Assembly (NCBI GenBank): GCA_937885235.1
Contig: CAKZZK010000142.1
Span: forward strand, 1 to 18,074
Source: an uncultured Treponema sp.
GTDB taxonomy: Bacteria > Spirochaetota > Spirochaetia > Treponematales > Treponemataceae
Length of the DNA stretch: 18,074 bases
Direction of reading: 5' to 3'
Numbering within the stretch: the first letter of the stretch is position 1; each line of letters opens with the position of its first letter. The notes under the pieces were generated by a model. It was not told the origin of the DNA. It worked only from the letters and a program-made list of their open reading frames with translations, and did no database searches. Shown here piece after piece: positions 1 to 7,673 of this stretch. The translations under genes were made by a program, and so were the position numbers.

Positions 1-708
1 CACGATATGTATTCGGGAGGCTTTTCCCCGTACGAGACTTCCAATGAAAAATGGGCATTCTGGAGCCGCGCCATCTATCTCTACCGCTATTCTCCCGCCC
101 CTCGCCCCGTCTACAACACGCTCTTTGAACTTATCAAGGATAAAGATTACTTCATCATCACGACAAGCGCCGACCACATGTTCCAAAAGACGGGCTTTGA
201 TACAGAACGGCTGTTCTACACCTATGGGGATTACGGCACATGGCAGTGCTCCCTGCCCTGCAATGATGCTACCTACGATAACGAGGACGCCGTGCGAAAG
301 ATGATGGAAGCACAGCACGATATGAAAGTGCCTCATTCGCTCGTGCCAATCTGTCCTTCCTGCGGTAAGCCGATGAAAGTAAATCTGCTTACCGACACAA
401 GCTTTGTAGAAAATGACGGATGGTATCGGGCAGAGGAGCGCTACGAACGCTATGTCCGCAGCCATAAATCAGGACGCATCATATTTCTTGACATCGGTAC
501 CACGGCAGATACGCCGATCATCATCAAATGTCCGTTCGTACAGATGACATATGAAAACCCGCTCGCAACTTATGTGGCAATAGCCAACTGCGTGCTTCCG
601 GAAGCAGAGGAAATCAAAGGCCGTGCGCTGTACATCAACAACGACATCGGGCAGACGCTTGACAAGCTTCTGAGCTATAAGAAAGGGGCGCACCAGCTTA
701 CGGCATAG
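1..708 (+). CDS. Sir2-family (class M-like) sirtuin, 5' end cut off by the window
   Basis: This is the C-terminal part of an NAD-dependent sirtuin-type deacylase or ADP-ribosyltransferase. The frame is open from base 1, so the N-terminal GAG Rossmann motif lies upstream. Numbering from the Met at base 7, TTSADHMFQKTGFD (52-65) stands where sirtuins carry T-x-N-x-D, and YTYGDYG (71-77) stands where the catalytic His-Gly would be. Four cysteines, C81, C85, C116 and C119 (CSLPC and CPSC), form the likely zinc ribbon. LDIGTTADTP (161-170) is the NAD-binding G-T/S segment. The pattern around the zinc site resembles the SirTM group, but no macrodomain, GcvH-like or lipoate-ligase gene is visible downstream. 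The usual Asn is Ser and the usual His is Tyr, so ordinary deacetylase chemistry is doubtful. The next gene begins 11 bases after the stop, so co-transcription with the sensing operon is likely. Confidence 0.82.
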   Translation, partial: HDMYSGGFSPYETSNEKWAFWSRAIYLYRYSPAPRPVYNTLFELIKDKDYFIITTSADHMFQKTGFDTERLFYTYGDYGTWQCSLPCNDATYDNEDAVRKMMEAQHDMKVPHSLVPICPSCGKPMKVNLLTDTSFVENDGWYRAEERYERYVRSHKSGRIIFLDIGTTADTPIIIKCPFVQMTYENPLATYVAIANCVLPEAEEIKGRALYINNDIGQTLDKLLSYKKGAHQLTA

Positions 709-719
709 GGGATGGCAGC

Positions 720-1697
720 ATGACAAGGCGGAGGGTGTACAGAGTCATCCTGACGAGCGGACTGCTGCTAGGGGTGATGTGCGTATGCTTGGCAGGCATT
801 GCATGGCTTTTGAGGGAACCTCTGCGGCAGGGAGGATACGGCAGAAGGCTCTTTGGGGCAACATATATGACGATGGACAACCCCTATTTTGAGATACTCA
901 ACACCTCGCTGAAAGAACTCATAGAGGCAAGGGGTGACAGGCTTATCACCCGTGATCCGGCAAACAGCCAGAGCAAGCAAAACAGCCAGATTCTCGATAT
1001 GCTGGACGCAGGGGTGCAGCTGCTGTTTATCAATCCGGTAAACTGCAAGACGATTAGCCCCGCCTTGGAAATATGCCATGACAAGGGCATTCCTTTCATC
1101 ATCGTGGACACAGGAGTAGAGCTCGATGAATACGCCGCCTGCACTATAGTTTCAGATAACTATCAGGCGGGAAAGCTCATCGCTACAGACTTGCTGGGCA
1201 AGCGGCAGGAAGCGCGGATTGTCGTGCTCTATGACCAAGGAATAAAGGCAACAAATCTGCGGCTTCAAGGCTTTCTTGACGCGCTTGATGCTGTTTCCTT
1301 TCCCTACCGCATCGTATACACGGCAGGAGGGGCAACGTTGCTGCACGAAACCATGGTGGAAATGCAGAAATTCCTCAGCCTTGATTTAGACTTCGATGTC
1401 GTATTTGGCGGCAATGATCCTGCGGCGCTTGGTGCCCTTGCAGCTATCGAGAATAATCACAGGGGACAGGGACAGCTCATCTACGGCATTGATGGTTCCC
1501 CCTCCGGCAAGCTGATGGTCAGACAGGGAAAGCTGGAAGCAACAGCGGCTCAGTTTCCTTCTCAGCTGGCACACCTTGCAGTTGAAGCAGCCTACACCTA
1601 TCTGGATGGCGGAACAATAGAGCATTCTATAAGCATACCGACAGAGCTTGTCACAAAGAGCACTGCGGACGCATTTCCCCTCACGGGCTGGCAGTAA
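720..1697 (+). CDS. Membrane-anchored ribose-type sugar-binding protein (likely extracytoplasmic sensor)
   Basis: This 325-residue periplasmic-binding-protein type I (Peripla_BP_4, RbsB-like) protein starts with a basic RRR patch and one hydrophobic segment (about 8-31). There is no convincing lipobox, so it is probably held by an uncleaved anchor. The ATG at 720 has AGGGGA at 707-712. Fold landmarks are the NPYF segment after the first strand, VDTGVE, GGNDPAALGALAA and GIDGSP, and the protein ends in LTGWQ. It is clearly paralogous to the lipoprotein encoded at 5087, which has the same length and shares these landmarks and the same ending. It sits directly before the histidine kinase gene (9-base gap) and away from the ABC genes. 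I therefore infer that it presents bound sugar to the kinase, as the xylose-binding XylFII does for LytS in Clostridium. It could instead be a spare transport binding protein. Confidence 0.88.
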   Translation: MTRRRVYRVILTSGLLLGVMCVCLAGIAWLLREPLRQGGYGRRLFGATYMTMDNPYFEILNTSLKELIEARGDRLITRDPANSQSKQNSQILDMLDAGVQLLFINPVNCKTISPALEICHDKGIPFIIVDTGVELDEYAACTIVSDNYQAGKLIATDLLGKRQEARIVVLYDQGIKATNLRLQGFLDALDAVSFPYRIVYTAGGATLLHETMVEMQKFLSLDLDFDVVFGGNDPAALGALAAIENNHRGQGQLIYGIDGSPSGKLMVRQGKLEATAAQFPSQLAHLAVEAAYTYLDGGTIEHSISIPTELVTKSTADAFPLTGWQ

Positions 1698-1706
1698 GGA
1701 GGAAAA

Positions 1707-2996
1707 ATGAGAAAGCTGCATCCTTACAGCCTGCGCTATGCACTGCTTGGCATAAGCACTGTTTCGTGCCTGTTCATCATGTCGGTCATTGTGTTGGTTT
1801 CAACGCTTGCCTGTAAAAGCGGACAGGCGGAAGCATTTCTTGCCACCCTAAGGCGGGTTCCCGTAAGCCCATATACAGCTATGCGGAACACTGTTGGCAT
1901 CTGCCTGCTCCTGTTTGCCACATTTGTTTTCAGGCTGTCGGTGCGCGGCAGACATTTTTCTGTCTATGCCACCCTCTATATAGATGCTGCCGCAAACCTC
2001 ATGCTTTTGCGCGTCATGGACTGCAACTACAATGGCTTCATCCTGTGGCTGCTTGCAAATATTGTCTATTATATGAAGAGCAGCTGGAAATTCCTTGTCA
2101 TGATTGCAGGTACCCTCATTTATATGCTGTGCAGTAACGATATCATCGGGCTGTATATCCCGCTCTTCAATGTGAGGGAATACTTTCTCTTTTTTGACCA
2201 TACCATGCAGCGGAAGCTCTTCCTCCTCTATTATACGCTCCATGACCTGAATTTTACCTGCTTCATCATCTTCTGTATGGCTGTCATACGCCATCAAAAG
2301 AGCGCGATTGAAGAAATCCGCAGCCTGTATGCCCGGCTCAAACAGGCGAATGCCGCGCTTCGGGAATATGCGGACATCCGCGAGCGAATGGGAGAGACAC
2401 GCGAACGCAACCGCATTGCCATGGAGATTCACGACACCATAGGCCATGCCCTTACGGGTATCTCCGTAGGGGTGGATACCTGCCTTGCCATCATGGATGT
2501 AAATCCTGCCGCCGCAAAGACACAGCTAAAAGTCATCTCAGGCGTTGCGAAAGGGGGCATTGCAGATATTCGGCGTTCCGTGCGTACCCTGCAGGAAGAG
2601 GAGGATGCCGGAACGAGCCTTGACGCAAAGCTCCGCGCGCTGCTTGACAATGCCCGACAGGCGACAGGCATAGATATTGCATTTTCTTGCGACGCACTGC
2701 CTCTTTGCGGGGCAGATGAACAAAAAGCGGTATTCCGCGTGGTACAGGAAAGTGTGACGAATGCCATCCGCCACGGCATGGCAACAAAAATCAAAGTAGA
2801 GATTTCCCAAGAGGCAGGCGGGCTGCTCATCATAGTGGCAGACAACGGTACGGGCTGCCCTGATTTTGTAAGCGGCTTCGGCACCACGCATATGAGGGAA
2901 AGGCTTGCCATGCTGGGGGGCTCCGTGGAATTCATTTCCCAGAAAGGTTTTACCGTGAGGGCGGTGCTTCCGCTCCGCAAGGGGGAACAACAATGA
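1707..2996 (+). CDS. Sensor histidine kinase, NarL/DesK type (HisKA_3)
   Basis: This 429-residue membrane kinase is the partner of the response regulator encoded next. The N-terminal half is hydrophobic, with about six membrane segments (roughly 12-36, 62-76, 86-103, 109-122, 127-150 and 171-194). A coiled linker (about 196-230) follows, and then the HisKA_3 dimerisation box RNRIAMEIHDTIGHALTG with phospho-acceptor H242. The HATPase_c domain shows the N box (QESVTNAIRHG, N352), the G1 box (VADNGTGC, D379) and the G2 box (GFGTTHMRERL). There is no large extracytoplasmic domain, PAS or HAMP, so the kinase probably reads the signal through its membrane bundle or from the binding proteins encoded on either side. 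GGAGG at 1699-1703 supports the start. The stop overlaps the next start (ATGA), which implies translational coupling. Confidence 0.93.
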   Translation: MRKLHPYSLRYALLGISTVSCLFIMSVIVLVSTLACKSGQAEAFLATLRRVPVSPYTAMRNTVGICLLLFATFVFRLSVRGRHFSVYATLYIDAAANLMLLRVMDCNYNGFILWLLANIVYYMKSSWKFLVMIAGTLIYMLCSNDIIGLYIPLFNVREYFLFFDHTMQRKLFLLYYTLHDLNFTCFIIFCMAVIRHQKSAIEEIRSLYARLKQANAALREYADIRERMGETRERNRIAMEIHDTIGHALTGISVGVDTCLAIMDVNPAAAKTQLKVISGVAKGGIADIRRSVRTLQEEEDAGTSLDAKLRALLDNARQATGIDIAFSCDALPLCGADEQKAVFRVVQESVTNAIRHGMATKIKVEISQEAGGLLIIVADNGTGCPDFVSGFGTTHMRERLAMLGGSVEFISQKGFTVRAVLPLRKGEQQ

Positions 2997-3649
2997 TAAA
3001 GGTTTTGATTGCCGATGACCAGCAGCTCATACGGGAAAGCCTGCGCCTCTATCTGGAAAATGTGGGTGATTTCACTGTTACGGGCATGGCGGGCGATGGA
3101 GAGGAGGTAATTGAAGCAGTCCGCAGGGAGCAGCCGGACATCATCCTCATGGACATCCGTATGCCAAAGATGGACGGAGTGCAGTGCACACGGTACATCA
3201 AGAAGGAATGGCCAGATGTGAAAATCATTATCCTCACGACATTTGACGATGACGAATACGTATACAATGCGCTCAAGCACGGGGCAAGCGGCTATCTGCT
3301 CAAAGGAATCGCGCTGGAAGAACTGAGCACGGCAATCAAGACCGTCTACAGCGGGCAGGCCATGATAAACCCAGACATCGCTTCCAAGGTTTTGCAGCTT
3401 TTTTATAAAATGGCGAATGAAGGAAACACCATGCTTGCCCCGGGCAAAGCAGGAGAGAACCTCACTGAAACAGAGTGGAAAATCGTGCGGCAAATAGCAA
3501 AAGGACTTTCAAACAAGGAGATTGCCAGCACCCTCTACCTTTCCGAGGGAACTGTGCGCAACTACCTGAGCACAATTTTGGACAAGCTGGAACTGCGGGA
3601 TCGCACGCAGCTCGCTATCTGGGCGGTGCAGATGTCGCTGAGCATGTAG
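2993..3649 (+). CDS. LuxR/NarL-family response regulator
   Basis: This 218-residue DNA-binding response regulator has an N-terminal receiver domain (about 1-120) with acidic pair D8/D9, phospho-acceptor D54 in LMDIRMPKMDG, T82 and K104. The C-terminal LuxR-type helix-turn-helix covers about 157-213 (LTETEWKIVRQIAKGLSNKE, then the recognition helix EGTVRNYLSTILDKL). All key phosphorylation residues are present, so it should be a working partner of the H242 kinase. The gene overlaps the kinase gene by four bases. The likely target, by inference, is the promoter at 5027-5055 of the ABC importer, which carries a cluster of TGACA half-sites just upstream. No binding evidence can be read from the sequence. 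Confidence 0.95.
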   Translation: MIKVLIADDQQLIRESLRLYLENVGDFTVTGMAGDGEEVIEAVRREQPDIILMDIRMPKMDGVQCTRYIKKEWPDVKIIILTTFDDDEYVYNALKHGASGYLLKGIALEELSTAIKTVYSGQAMINPDIASKVLQLFYKMANEGNTMLAPGKAGENLTETEWKIVRQIAKGLSNKEIASTLYLSEGTVRNYLSTILDKLELRDRTQLAIWAVQMSLSM

Positions 3650-3667
3650 GCACAGAGGAAAAGCATC

Positions 3668-4990
3668 ATGGCAGGAAAAAAGAAGCGACTCATCTTCATC
3701 ACCCTGTCCGTATTCCTCATCGGGATGGGATTCATTTCCGCATTCTTGTTATGGAAGGGAAAGCAAAAGGATATCACCATTGAACTGGGCATGTTTTCTG
3801 GCAGCAACTGGAACATAGCAAACGGCAACAGTTACCGTACCGTTGACAGAGCGGTAGCGATCTTTGAGGATTCACACCCCGGCGTAAAGGTGCATTACTA
3901 TTCCGGCATACGCAAGCGGGATTACGCAGGATGGCTCGCCGAACAGGTTCTCATGGGGCGCACCCCTGATGTCTTCTTTGTGCCGAATGACCAGTTCAAC
4001 ACACTCATCTCACAGGGAATCCTCATGGATTTAGGCCCCATCATCGAGGCTGATACGGAACTCAAAGAATGGGAATATTTTGCCTCCGCCTGGAAAGCAG
4101 GAGCATCTCAGGGCAGGCAGTATGCGCTTCCCTATGAAGCTGACTGCACGCTCATGGCAGTCAACCTGACGCTGCTCAAGCGGCATGGCTTGCAGATGCC
4201 GAATCAGGACTGGACATGGGAAGATTTTTATAAGCTATGCAAGGTGCTCACGCTTGATGAAGACGGGGACTCGCGCATAGACATAGCGGGAACCTGCGGT
4301 TATACCTGGCAGGAAGCAGCCTATGCCAACGGCATGCAGATTTTTGATGCGGACGGCACCCGCGCCTACTTCTCTGAGCCACGGATGGTTGCTGCGGTAC
4401 GTTTTATGCAGCGCATCGCCTCGCTTTCAGGGGATCAGCTGTTTACCGCGGCGGATTTTGACGATGGCAGAGTGGCATTTATGCCCATGTCCTTTGCCAC
4501 ATTCTGCACCTATGTATCCTATCCATACAAAGTATACAAAGATCTGAACTATGAATGGGGCTGCCTTCCCATGCCCGCAGGCTATTCGGGCAACAACACA
4601 TCCCAAGTGAGCACATTGCTCGTCGGCATGGAAGCGCAGACAAAGCATAAAAAGCTTGCTTACGACTTGCTCAAGACGCTCGTCCATGACATTTCCGTAC
4701 AGGCGGATATCTACCGTACGGGGCAGGGAGCTTCGCCGCTACGCATCACGGCGGCATTAGGGGATTCGCGCACCGTCATCGATGCCTATACCTATGGCAG
4801 CAGGATTCGCGGCATAGGACTGCTCGCCGACATTCTGGACAACGGCACGGCAGAACCAAAGTTCAGCCGTTACGAAAGCGCCATGAGCATTGCAGACAGC
4901 AGCATCAGCCGCATCATACGCAGCCAGAGCGATGCAGAGATTTCCCTGAGCGTGCTGCAGCGCGATATTCAGGCTTTGTTGGTAAAATAA
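3668..4990 (+). CDS. Membrane-anchored family-1 extracellular solute-binding protein without a cognate transporter
   Basis: This 440-residue SBP_bac_1 (maltose/oligosaccharide type) binding protein begins with KKKR and one hydrophobic helix (about 8-28). It lacks a Cys lipobox, so it is likely anchored by an uncleaved segment. Family landmarks include the first strand ITIELGMFSG, the FEDSHPGVKVHY segment, the GRTPDVFFVPNDQF loop, ALPYEADCTLMAVN, a W-T-W-EDF helix and a C-terminal helical lobe. Family-1 proteins normally serve MalFG-type permeases. The only importer genes nearby are ribose-type and have their own binding protein. Its place as the last gene of the sensing operon, 18 bases after the response regulator, suggests a sensory or accessory role, perhaps for a second, larger glycan ligand. 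That role is inference. Confidence 0.87.
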   Translation: MAGKKKRLIFITLSVFLIGMGFISAFLLWKGKQKDITIELGMFSGSNWNIANGNSYRTVDRAVAIFEDSHPGVKVHYYSGIRKRDYAGWLAEQVLMGRTPDVFFVPNDQFNTLISQGILMDLGPIIEADTELKEWEYFASAWKAGASQGRQYALPYEADCTLMAVNLTLLKRHGLQMPNQDWTWEDFYKLCKVLTLDEDGDSRIDIAGTCGYTWQEAAYANGMQIFDADGTRAYFSEPRMVAAVRFMQRIASLSGDQLFTAADFDDGRVAFMPMSFATFCTYVSYPYKVYKDLNYEWGCLPMPAGYSGNNTSQVSTLLVGMEAQTKHKKLAYDLLKTLVHDISVQADIYRTGQGASPLRITAALGDSRTVIDAYTYGSRIRGIGLLADILDNGTAEPKFSRYESAMSIADSSISRIIRSQSDAEISLSVLQRDIQALLVK

Positions 4991-5032
4991 TGACATTTGT
5001 CACTGCGAAGTTATGACAAAATGCAGTTGTCC
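4991..5032 (+). promoter_or_regulatory. Cluster of TGACA half-sites: putative response-regulator operator
   Basis: Four copies of TGACA(A) or its complement alternate in orientation: 4991-4995 (+), 4998-5002 (-), 5014-5018 (+) and 5027-5031 (-, TTGTC). They make three nested inverted repeats: TGACA-tt-TGTCA, the perfect TTTGTCA-N11-TGACAAA at 4996-5020, and GACAA-N7-TTGTC reaching into the -35 box. Relative to the predicted start near 5062 the centres fall near -65, -54 and -39, which suits an activator. The linked LuxR/NarL regulator is the natural candidate to bind here; this assignment is inference. Confidence 0.5.
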
Positions 5033-5055
5033 GCATCAGGCTCTGCGTTTATACT
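5027..5055 (+). promoter_or_regulatory. Sigma-70-type promoter of the ABC importer operon
   Basis: TTGTCC at 5027-5032 and TATACT at 5050-5055 are separated by 17 bases. The -10 box matches the consensus at 5 of 6 positions and the -35 box at 4 of 6, so a regulated promoter is plausible. The predicted start is near 5062, giving a leader of about 25 bases before the ATG at 5087. The promoter splits the sensing genes from the transport genes. Confidence 0.6.
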
Positions 5056-5086
5056 GGGTTCATTCCAATATTTGGAGGAGCAAAGT

Positions 5087-6064
5087 ATGAAAAAGATTTT
5101 AAATGTAGCGGCAGCAGCACTCATAGCCGCAGCGGCATTGGCAGGCATAAGTGCCTGTAACGGCAAGAAAGACAATGGAAGCGCTTCTGGCAGCACCGGC
5201 GGAAAGCATTACAAGTTTGGCTTTACCTGCATGGACCAGTCAAATCCCTTCTTCGTTCTGATTGAAAAGACTATCCGCGAGGAAGTGGAAGCGCGCGGCG
5301 ACAAGCTCATTTCTGTCGATCCTGCAAACAATGTGACACGCCAGATTCAGCAGGTGGAAGATGTCATTGCACAGAAGGTTGACGGTTTCTTCCTGAATCC
5401 GGCAGAAGCGGAAGGCATTATCCCCGCTCTGGACCAGCTCAAGACAGCGGGCATCCCCATCGTGAACTTCGATACCGAAGTGGCGGACATGGCAAACTAC
5501 GTGACCACTTACACCGGCTCAGACAACTACAACGCAGGAAAAGTCTGCGGTGAGGACCTTGTAAAGAAGTGCCCCAATGGCGGCAACATCATCGTGCTTG
5601 ATTCACCCACGATGAATTCCGTGGTTGACCGCACGAACGGATTCCTCGATGCCATCAAGGGACATAATTTCAACATTGTGGCTCAGCAGGATGCAAAGGG
5701 TAACCTGCAGGTGTCTATGGGCATTGCCGAGGACCTGCTGCAGGCTCACCCCGATGTTGTCGCTATCTTTGGCGGCAATGACCCCACGGCGCTCGGCGCA
5801 CTGGCTGCAGCAAATGCCGCAGGCATAAAGACCGCAAAGATTTACGGCGTTGACGGTTCTCCTGACATCAAGCGTGAGCTCGCAAGTTCAAGCTCCCTCA
5901 TCGAGGGCACCGGCGCACAGTCTCCGATCAACATCGCCAAGAAGTCTGTAGAGCTGATGTACAAGATTATGGCTGGCGAAAAAGTTGATGACCGCTATCC
6001 GGTTCCCACATTCCTTATTTCCAAGGAAAATGTGAACGAATACGGCACCACAGGCTGGCAGTAA
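5087..6064 (+). CDS. Ribose/galactose-type sugar ABC transporter substrate-binding lipoprotein
   Basis: This 325-residue Peripla_BP_4 lipoprotein captures the sugar for the importer encoded by the next two genes. The ATG at 5087 is chosen because GGAGG lies at 5074-5078 and the reading then opens with an MKK signal peptide ending in lipobox I-S-A-C (C24). The frame stays open upstream to 4997, but that stretch is the promoter. Binding landmarks are NPFF, FDTEVA, VDRTNGF, GGNDPTALGALAA, GVDGSP and GAQSP, and the protein ends in TTGWQ. Compared with E. coli RbsB as I remember it, the Asp-Arg pair that grips ribose is Asp-Thr here, so the ligand may be another sugar, such as glucose or galactose. 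The sensor paralogue at 720 carries the same Asp-Thr. A hairpin with a T-run after the stop may raise its expression over the ATPase and permease. Confidence 0.95.
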   Translation: MKKILNVAAAALIAAAALAGISACNGKKDNGSASGSTGGKHYKFGFTCMDQSNPFFVLIEKTIREEVEARGDKLISVDPANNVTRQIQQVEDVIAQKVDGFFLNPAEAEGIIPALDQLKTAGIPIVNFDTEVADMANYVTTYTGSDNYNAGKVCGEDLVKKCPNGGNIIVLDSPTMNSVVDRTNGFLDAIKGHNFNIVAQQDAKGNLQVSMGIAEDLLQAHPDVVAIFGGNDPTALGALAAANAAGIKTAKIYGVDGSPDIKRELASSSSLIEGTGAQSPINIAKKSVELMYKIMAGEKVDDRYPVPTFLISKENVNEYGTTGWQ

Positions 6065-6099
6065 GAGTCTGGCAGACTTGCCTGTTTTTGAAACATCTT

Positions 6100-6144
6100 G
6101 CCGGAGCACGGTGTGTAACCTCCTGCACCGAGCTCCGGCTTTTT
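6100..6144 (+). terminator. Intrinsic terminator-like hairpin between binding protein and ATPase genes
   Basis: GCCGGAGCACGGTG (6100-6113) pairs with CACCGAGCTCCGGC (6126-6139) with one mismatch across a 12-base loop, and TTTTT follows at 6140-6144. It lies inside the operon, 36 bases after the lipoprotein stop and 26 before the ATPase start. Partial termination here, or protection of the upstream mRNA, would give more binding protein than transporter, a common arrangement in such operons. Confidence 0.75.
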
Positions 6145-6169
6145 ACTATCCAGAAAAGGACAGAGTATA

Positions 6170-7657
6170 ATGAACAAAACTGTGTTATTACGGATGGCGG
6201 ACATTGACAAGACTTTTCCCGGCGTGTATGCACTGAAAAATGTGAGCTTTGAACTGAAGGAAGGAGAAGTCCATGCCCTGCTCGGAGAAAATGGTGCGGG
6301 GAAATCAACGCTCATCAAAGTGCTCGGCGGCATCTATAAGGCAGACAAGGGAGAAATCTTCATCAATGGCAAAAAGGTGGAAATAAACAACGTCTTTGAT
6401 GCCCACCGCAACGGTATTGCCATCATACACCAAGAGCTGGTGCTGGTTCCCTACATGACGGTAGCGGAAAATATCTTCCTTGGTCGGGAGCCGATGAAGG
6501 GGCCTCTGGTAGACAAGGCAAAGATGAATGCCGACACAGAGGAGCTTCTTCGCACCTACAATATGAACTTCACCCCGCAGACGCTCATGGTAAACCTCAC
6601 CATAGCCCAGCAGCAGATGGTGGAAATCATCAAGGCTATTTCCTTCAATTCAAAAATCCTCGTCATGGATGAGCCGACCTCTTCTATATCAGACAAAGAG
6701 GTGGGATTCCTCTTCAAGATAATGCGCACGCTTACCCAGAAGGGGGTGGGCATTATCTATATCTCGCACAAGATGAGCGAACTGTGGGAAATTTGCGACC
6801 GCGTCACAGTTATGCGCGACGGCCAGTATGTAAGCACAGAAGTCATCAAGGAAATCACCAAAGATGACCTGATTGCCAAGATGGTTGGCAGAAGCCTCCA
6901 CCAGTATTATGTGCGCGACTTTGCCACCCCGGGCGAAACAGTGCTCAAAGTGGAACATCTGAACGATGGCGATATGGTGAAGGATGCTTCTTTTGAGCTG
7001 CACAAGGGAGAAATCCTCGGCTTTGCAGGGCTTGTAGGCGCAGGACGAAGCGAGACCATGCAGGCTGTCTTCGGACTTGCAAAAAAATACAGCGGTTCTG
7101 TAGAGGTAAACGGTCAGTCCGTCCACTTTCATTCCGCAGTGGAAGCAATGGAAAAAGGGCTTGCCCTTGTGCCGGAAGACCGCAAGCTTGAAGGCTTGTA
7201 TCACGTGCAGAGCGTGAAATACAACTCCACCATAGAGGTGCTCGGTGATTTCATCAAAGGGCTGTTCCTGAATTCCCGCCAAGAGGAAGCCATAGCGCAG
7301 AAATACACCACGATGATGAATACCAAGACGCCATCGCTGGAGCAGCCTATACGGCATCTTTCCGGCGGCAATCAGCAGAAGGTGATGATAAGCCGCTGGC
7401 TTGCGACAAATCCGCAAATTCTGATTCTGGATGAACCGACCCGCGGCATTGACGTAGGCGCAAAGGCTGAAATCTACGCCATCATGAACTCCCTCACCAA
7501 GCAGGGATTGTCCATCATCATGATTTCATCAGAGTTGCCGGAAATCATCAATATGAGCGACCGCGTATACGTCATGTCAAACGGCAAGGTGACGGGCTGT
7601 CTGAGCCATGCGGAAGCATCCCAAGAAAAAATCATGAGCCTGGCTACGGCTGAATAA
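6170..7657 (+). CDS. Sugar ABC transporter ATPase with two nucleotide-binding domains (RbsA/MglA type)
   Basis: This 495-residue cytoplasmic ATPase drives the ribose/galactose-type importer. The first nucleotide-binding domain has Walker A GENGAGKST (39-47), a Q-loop at IIHQELVLVPYMTV, a variant signature LTIAQQQMVEI (143-153) and Walker B ILVMDEPT (163-170). The second domain has the degenerate P-loop GLVGAGRSE (about 286-294, Lys lost), a full signature LSGGNQQKV (about 396-404) and Walker B ILILDEPTRGID (about 417-428). A catalytically weakened second P-loop is normal in this family. Length and order are typical. AAAGGA at 6155-6160 is the likely ribosome binding site. The permease gene follows after 16 bases. 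Confidence 0.96.
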   Translation: MNKTVLLRMADIDKTFPGVYALKNVSFELKEGEVHALLGENGAGKSTLIKVLGGIYKADKGEIFINGKKVEINNVFDAHRNGIAIIHQELVLVPYMTVAENIFLGREPMKGPLVDKAKMNADTEELLRTYNMNFTPQTLMVNLTIAQQQMVEIIKAISFNSKILVMDEPTSSISDKEVGFLFKIMRTLTQKGVGIIYISHKMSELWEICDRVTVMRDGQYVSTEVIKEITKDDLIAKMVGRSLHQYYVRDFATPGETVLKVEHLNDGDMVKDASFELHKGEILGFAGLVGAGRSETMQAVFGLAKKYSGSVEVNGQSVHFHSAVEAMEKGLALVPEDRKLEGLYHVQSVKYNSTIEVLGDFIKGLFLNSRQEEAIAQKYTTMMNTKTPSLEQPIRHLSGGNQQKVMISRWLATNPQILILDEPTRGIDVGAKAEIYAIMNSLTKQGLSIIMISSELPEIINMSDRVYVMSNGKVTGCLSHAEASQEKIMSLATAE

Positions 7658-7673
7658 AACGGAGGAAAAAATT

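Noticed and set aside
1848..2447. Antisense open frame opposite the kinase membrane domain
   Set aside because: It has no family resemblance and fully overlaps a real gene. Its low stop frequency follows from codon use on the other strand.
2429..3493. Long antisense open frame (354 codons) opposite the kinase and regulator genes
   Set aside because: The + strand encodes complete, motif-rich kinase and regulator proteins here. The antisense reading shows no domain and has no ribosome binding site of its own; it is a shadow.
4997..5086. Longer N-terminus for the lipoprotein gene
   Set aside because: The stretch contains the promoter. The ATG at 5087 has GGAGG before it and opens a textbook lipoprotein signal.
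6066..6088. Second terminator right after the lipoprotein stop (AGTCT-ggc-AGACT then TTTTT)
   Set aside because: The stem is only five pairs, with a gap before the T-run. The hairpin at 6100-6144 is far stronger.
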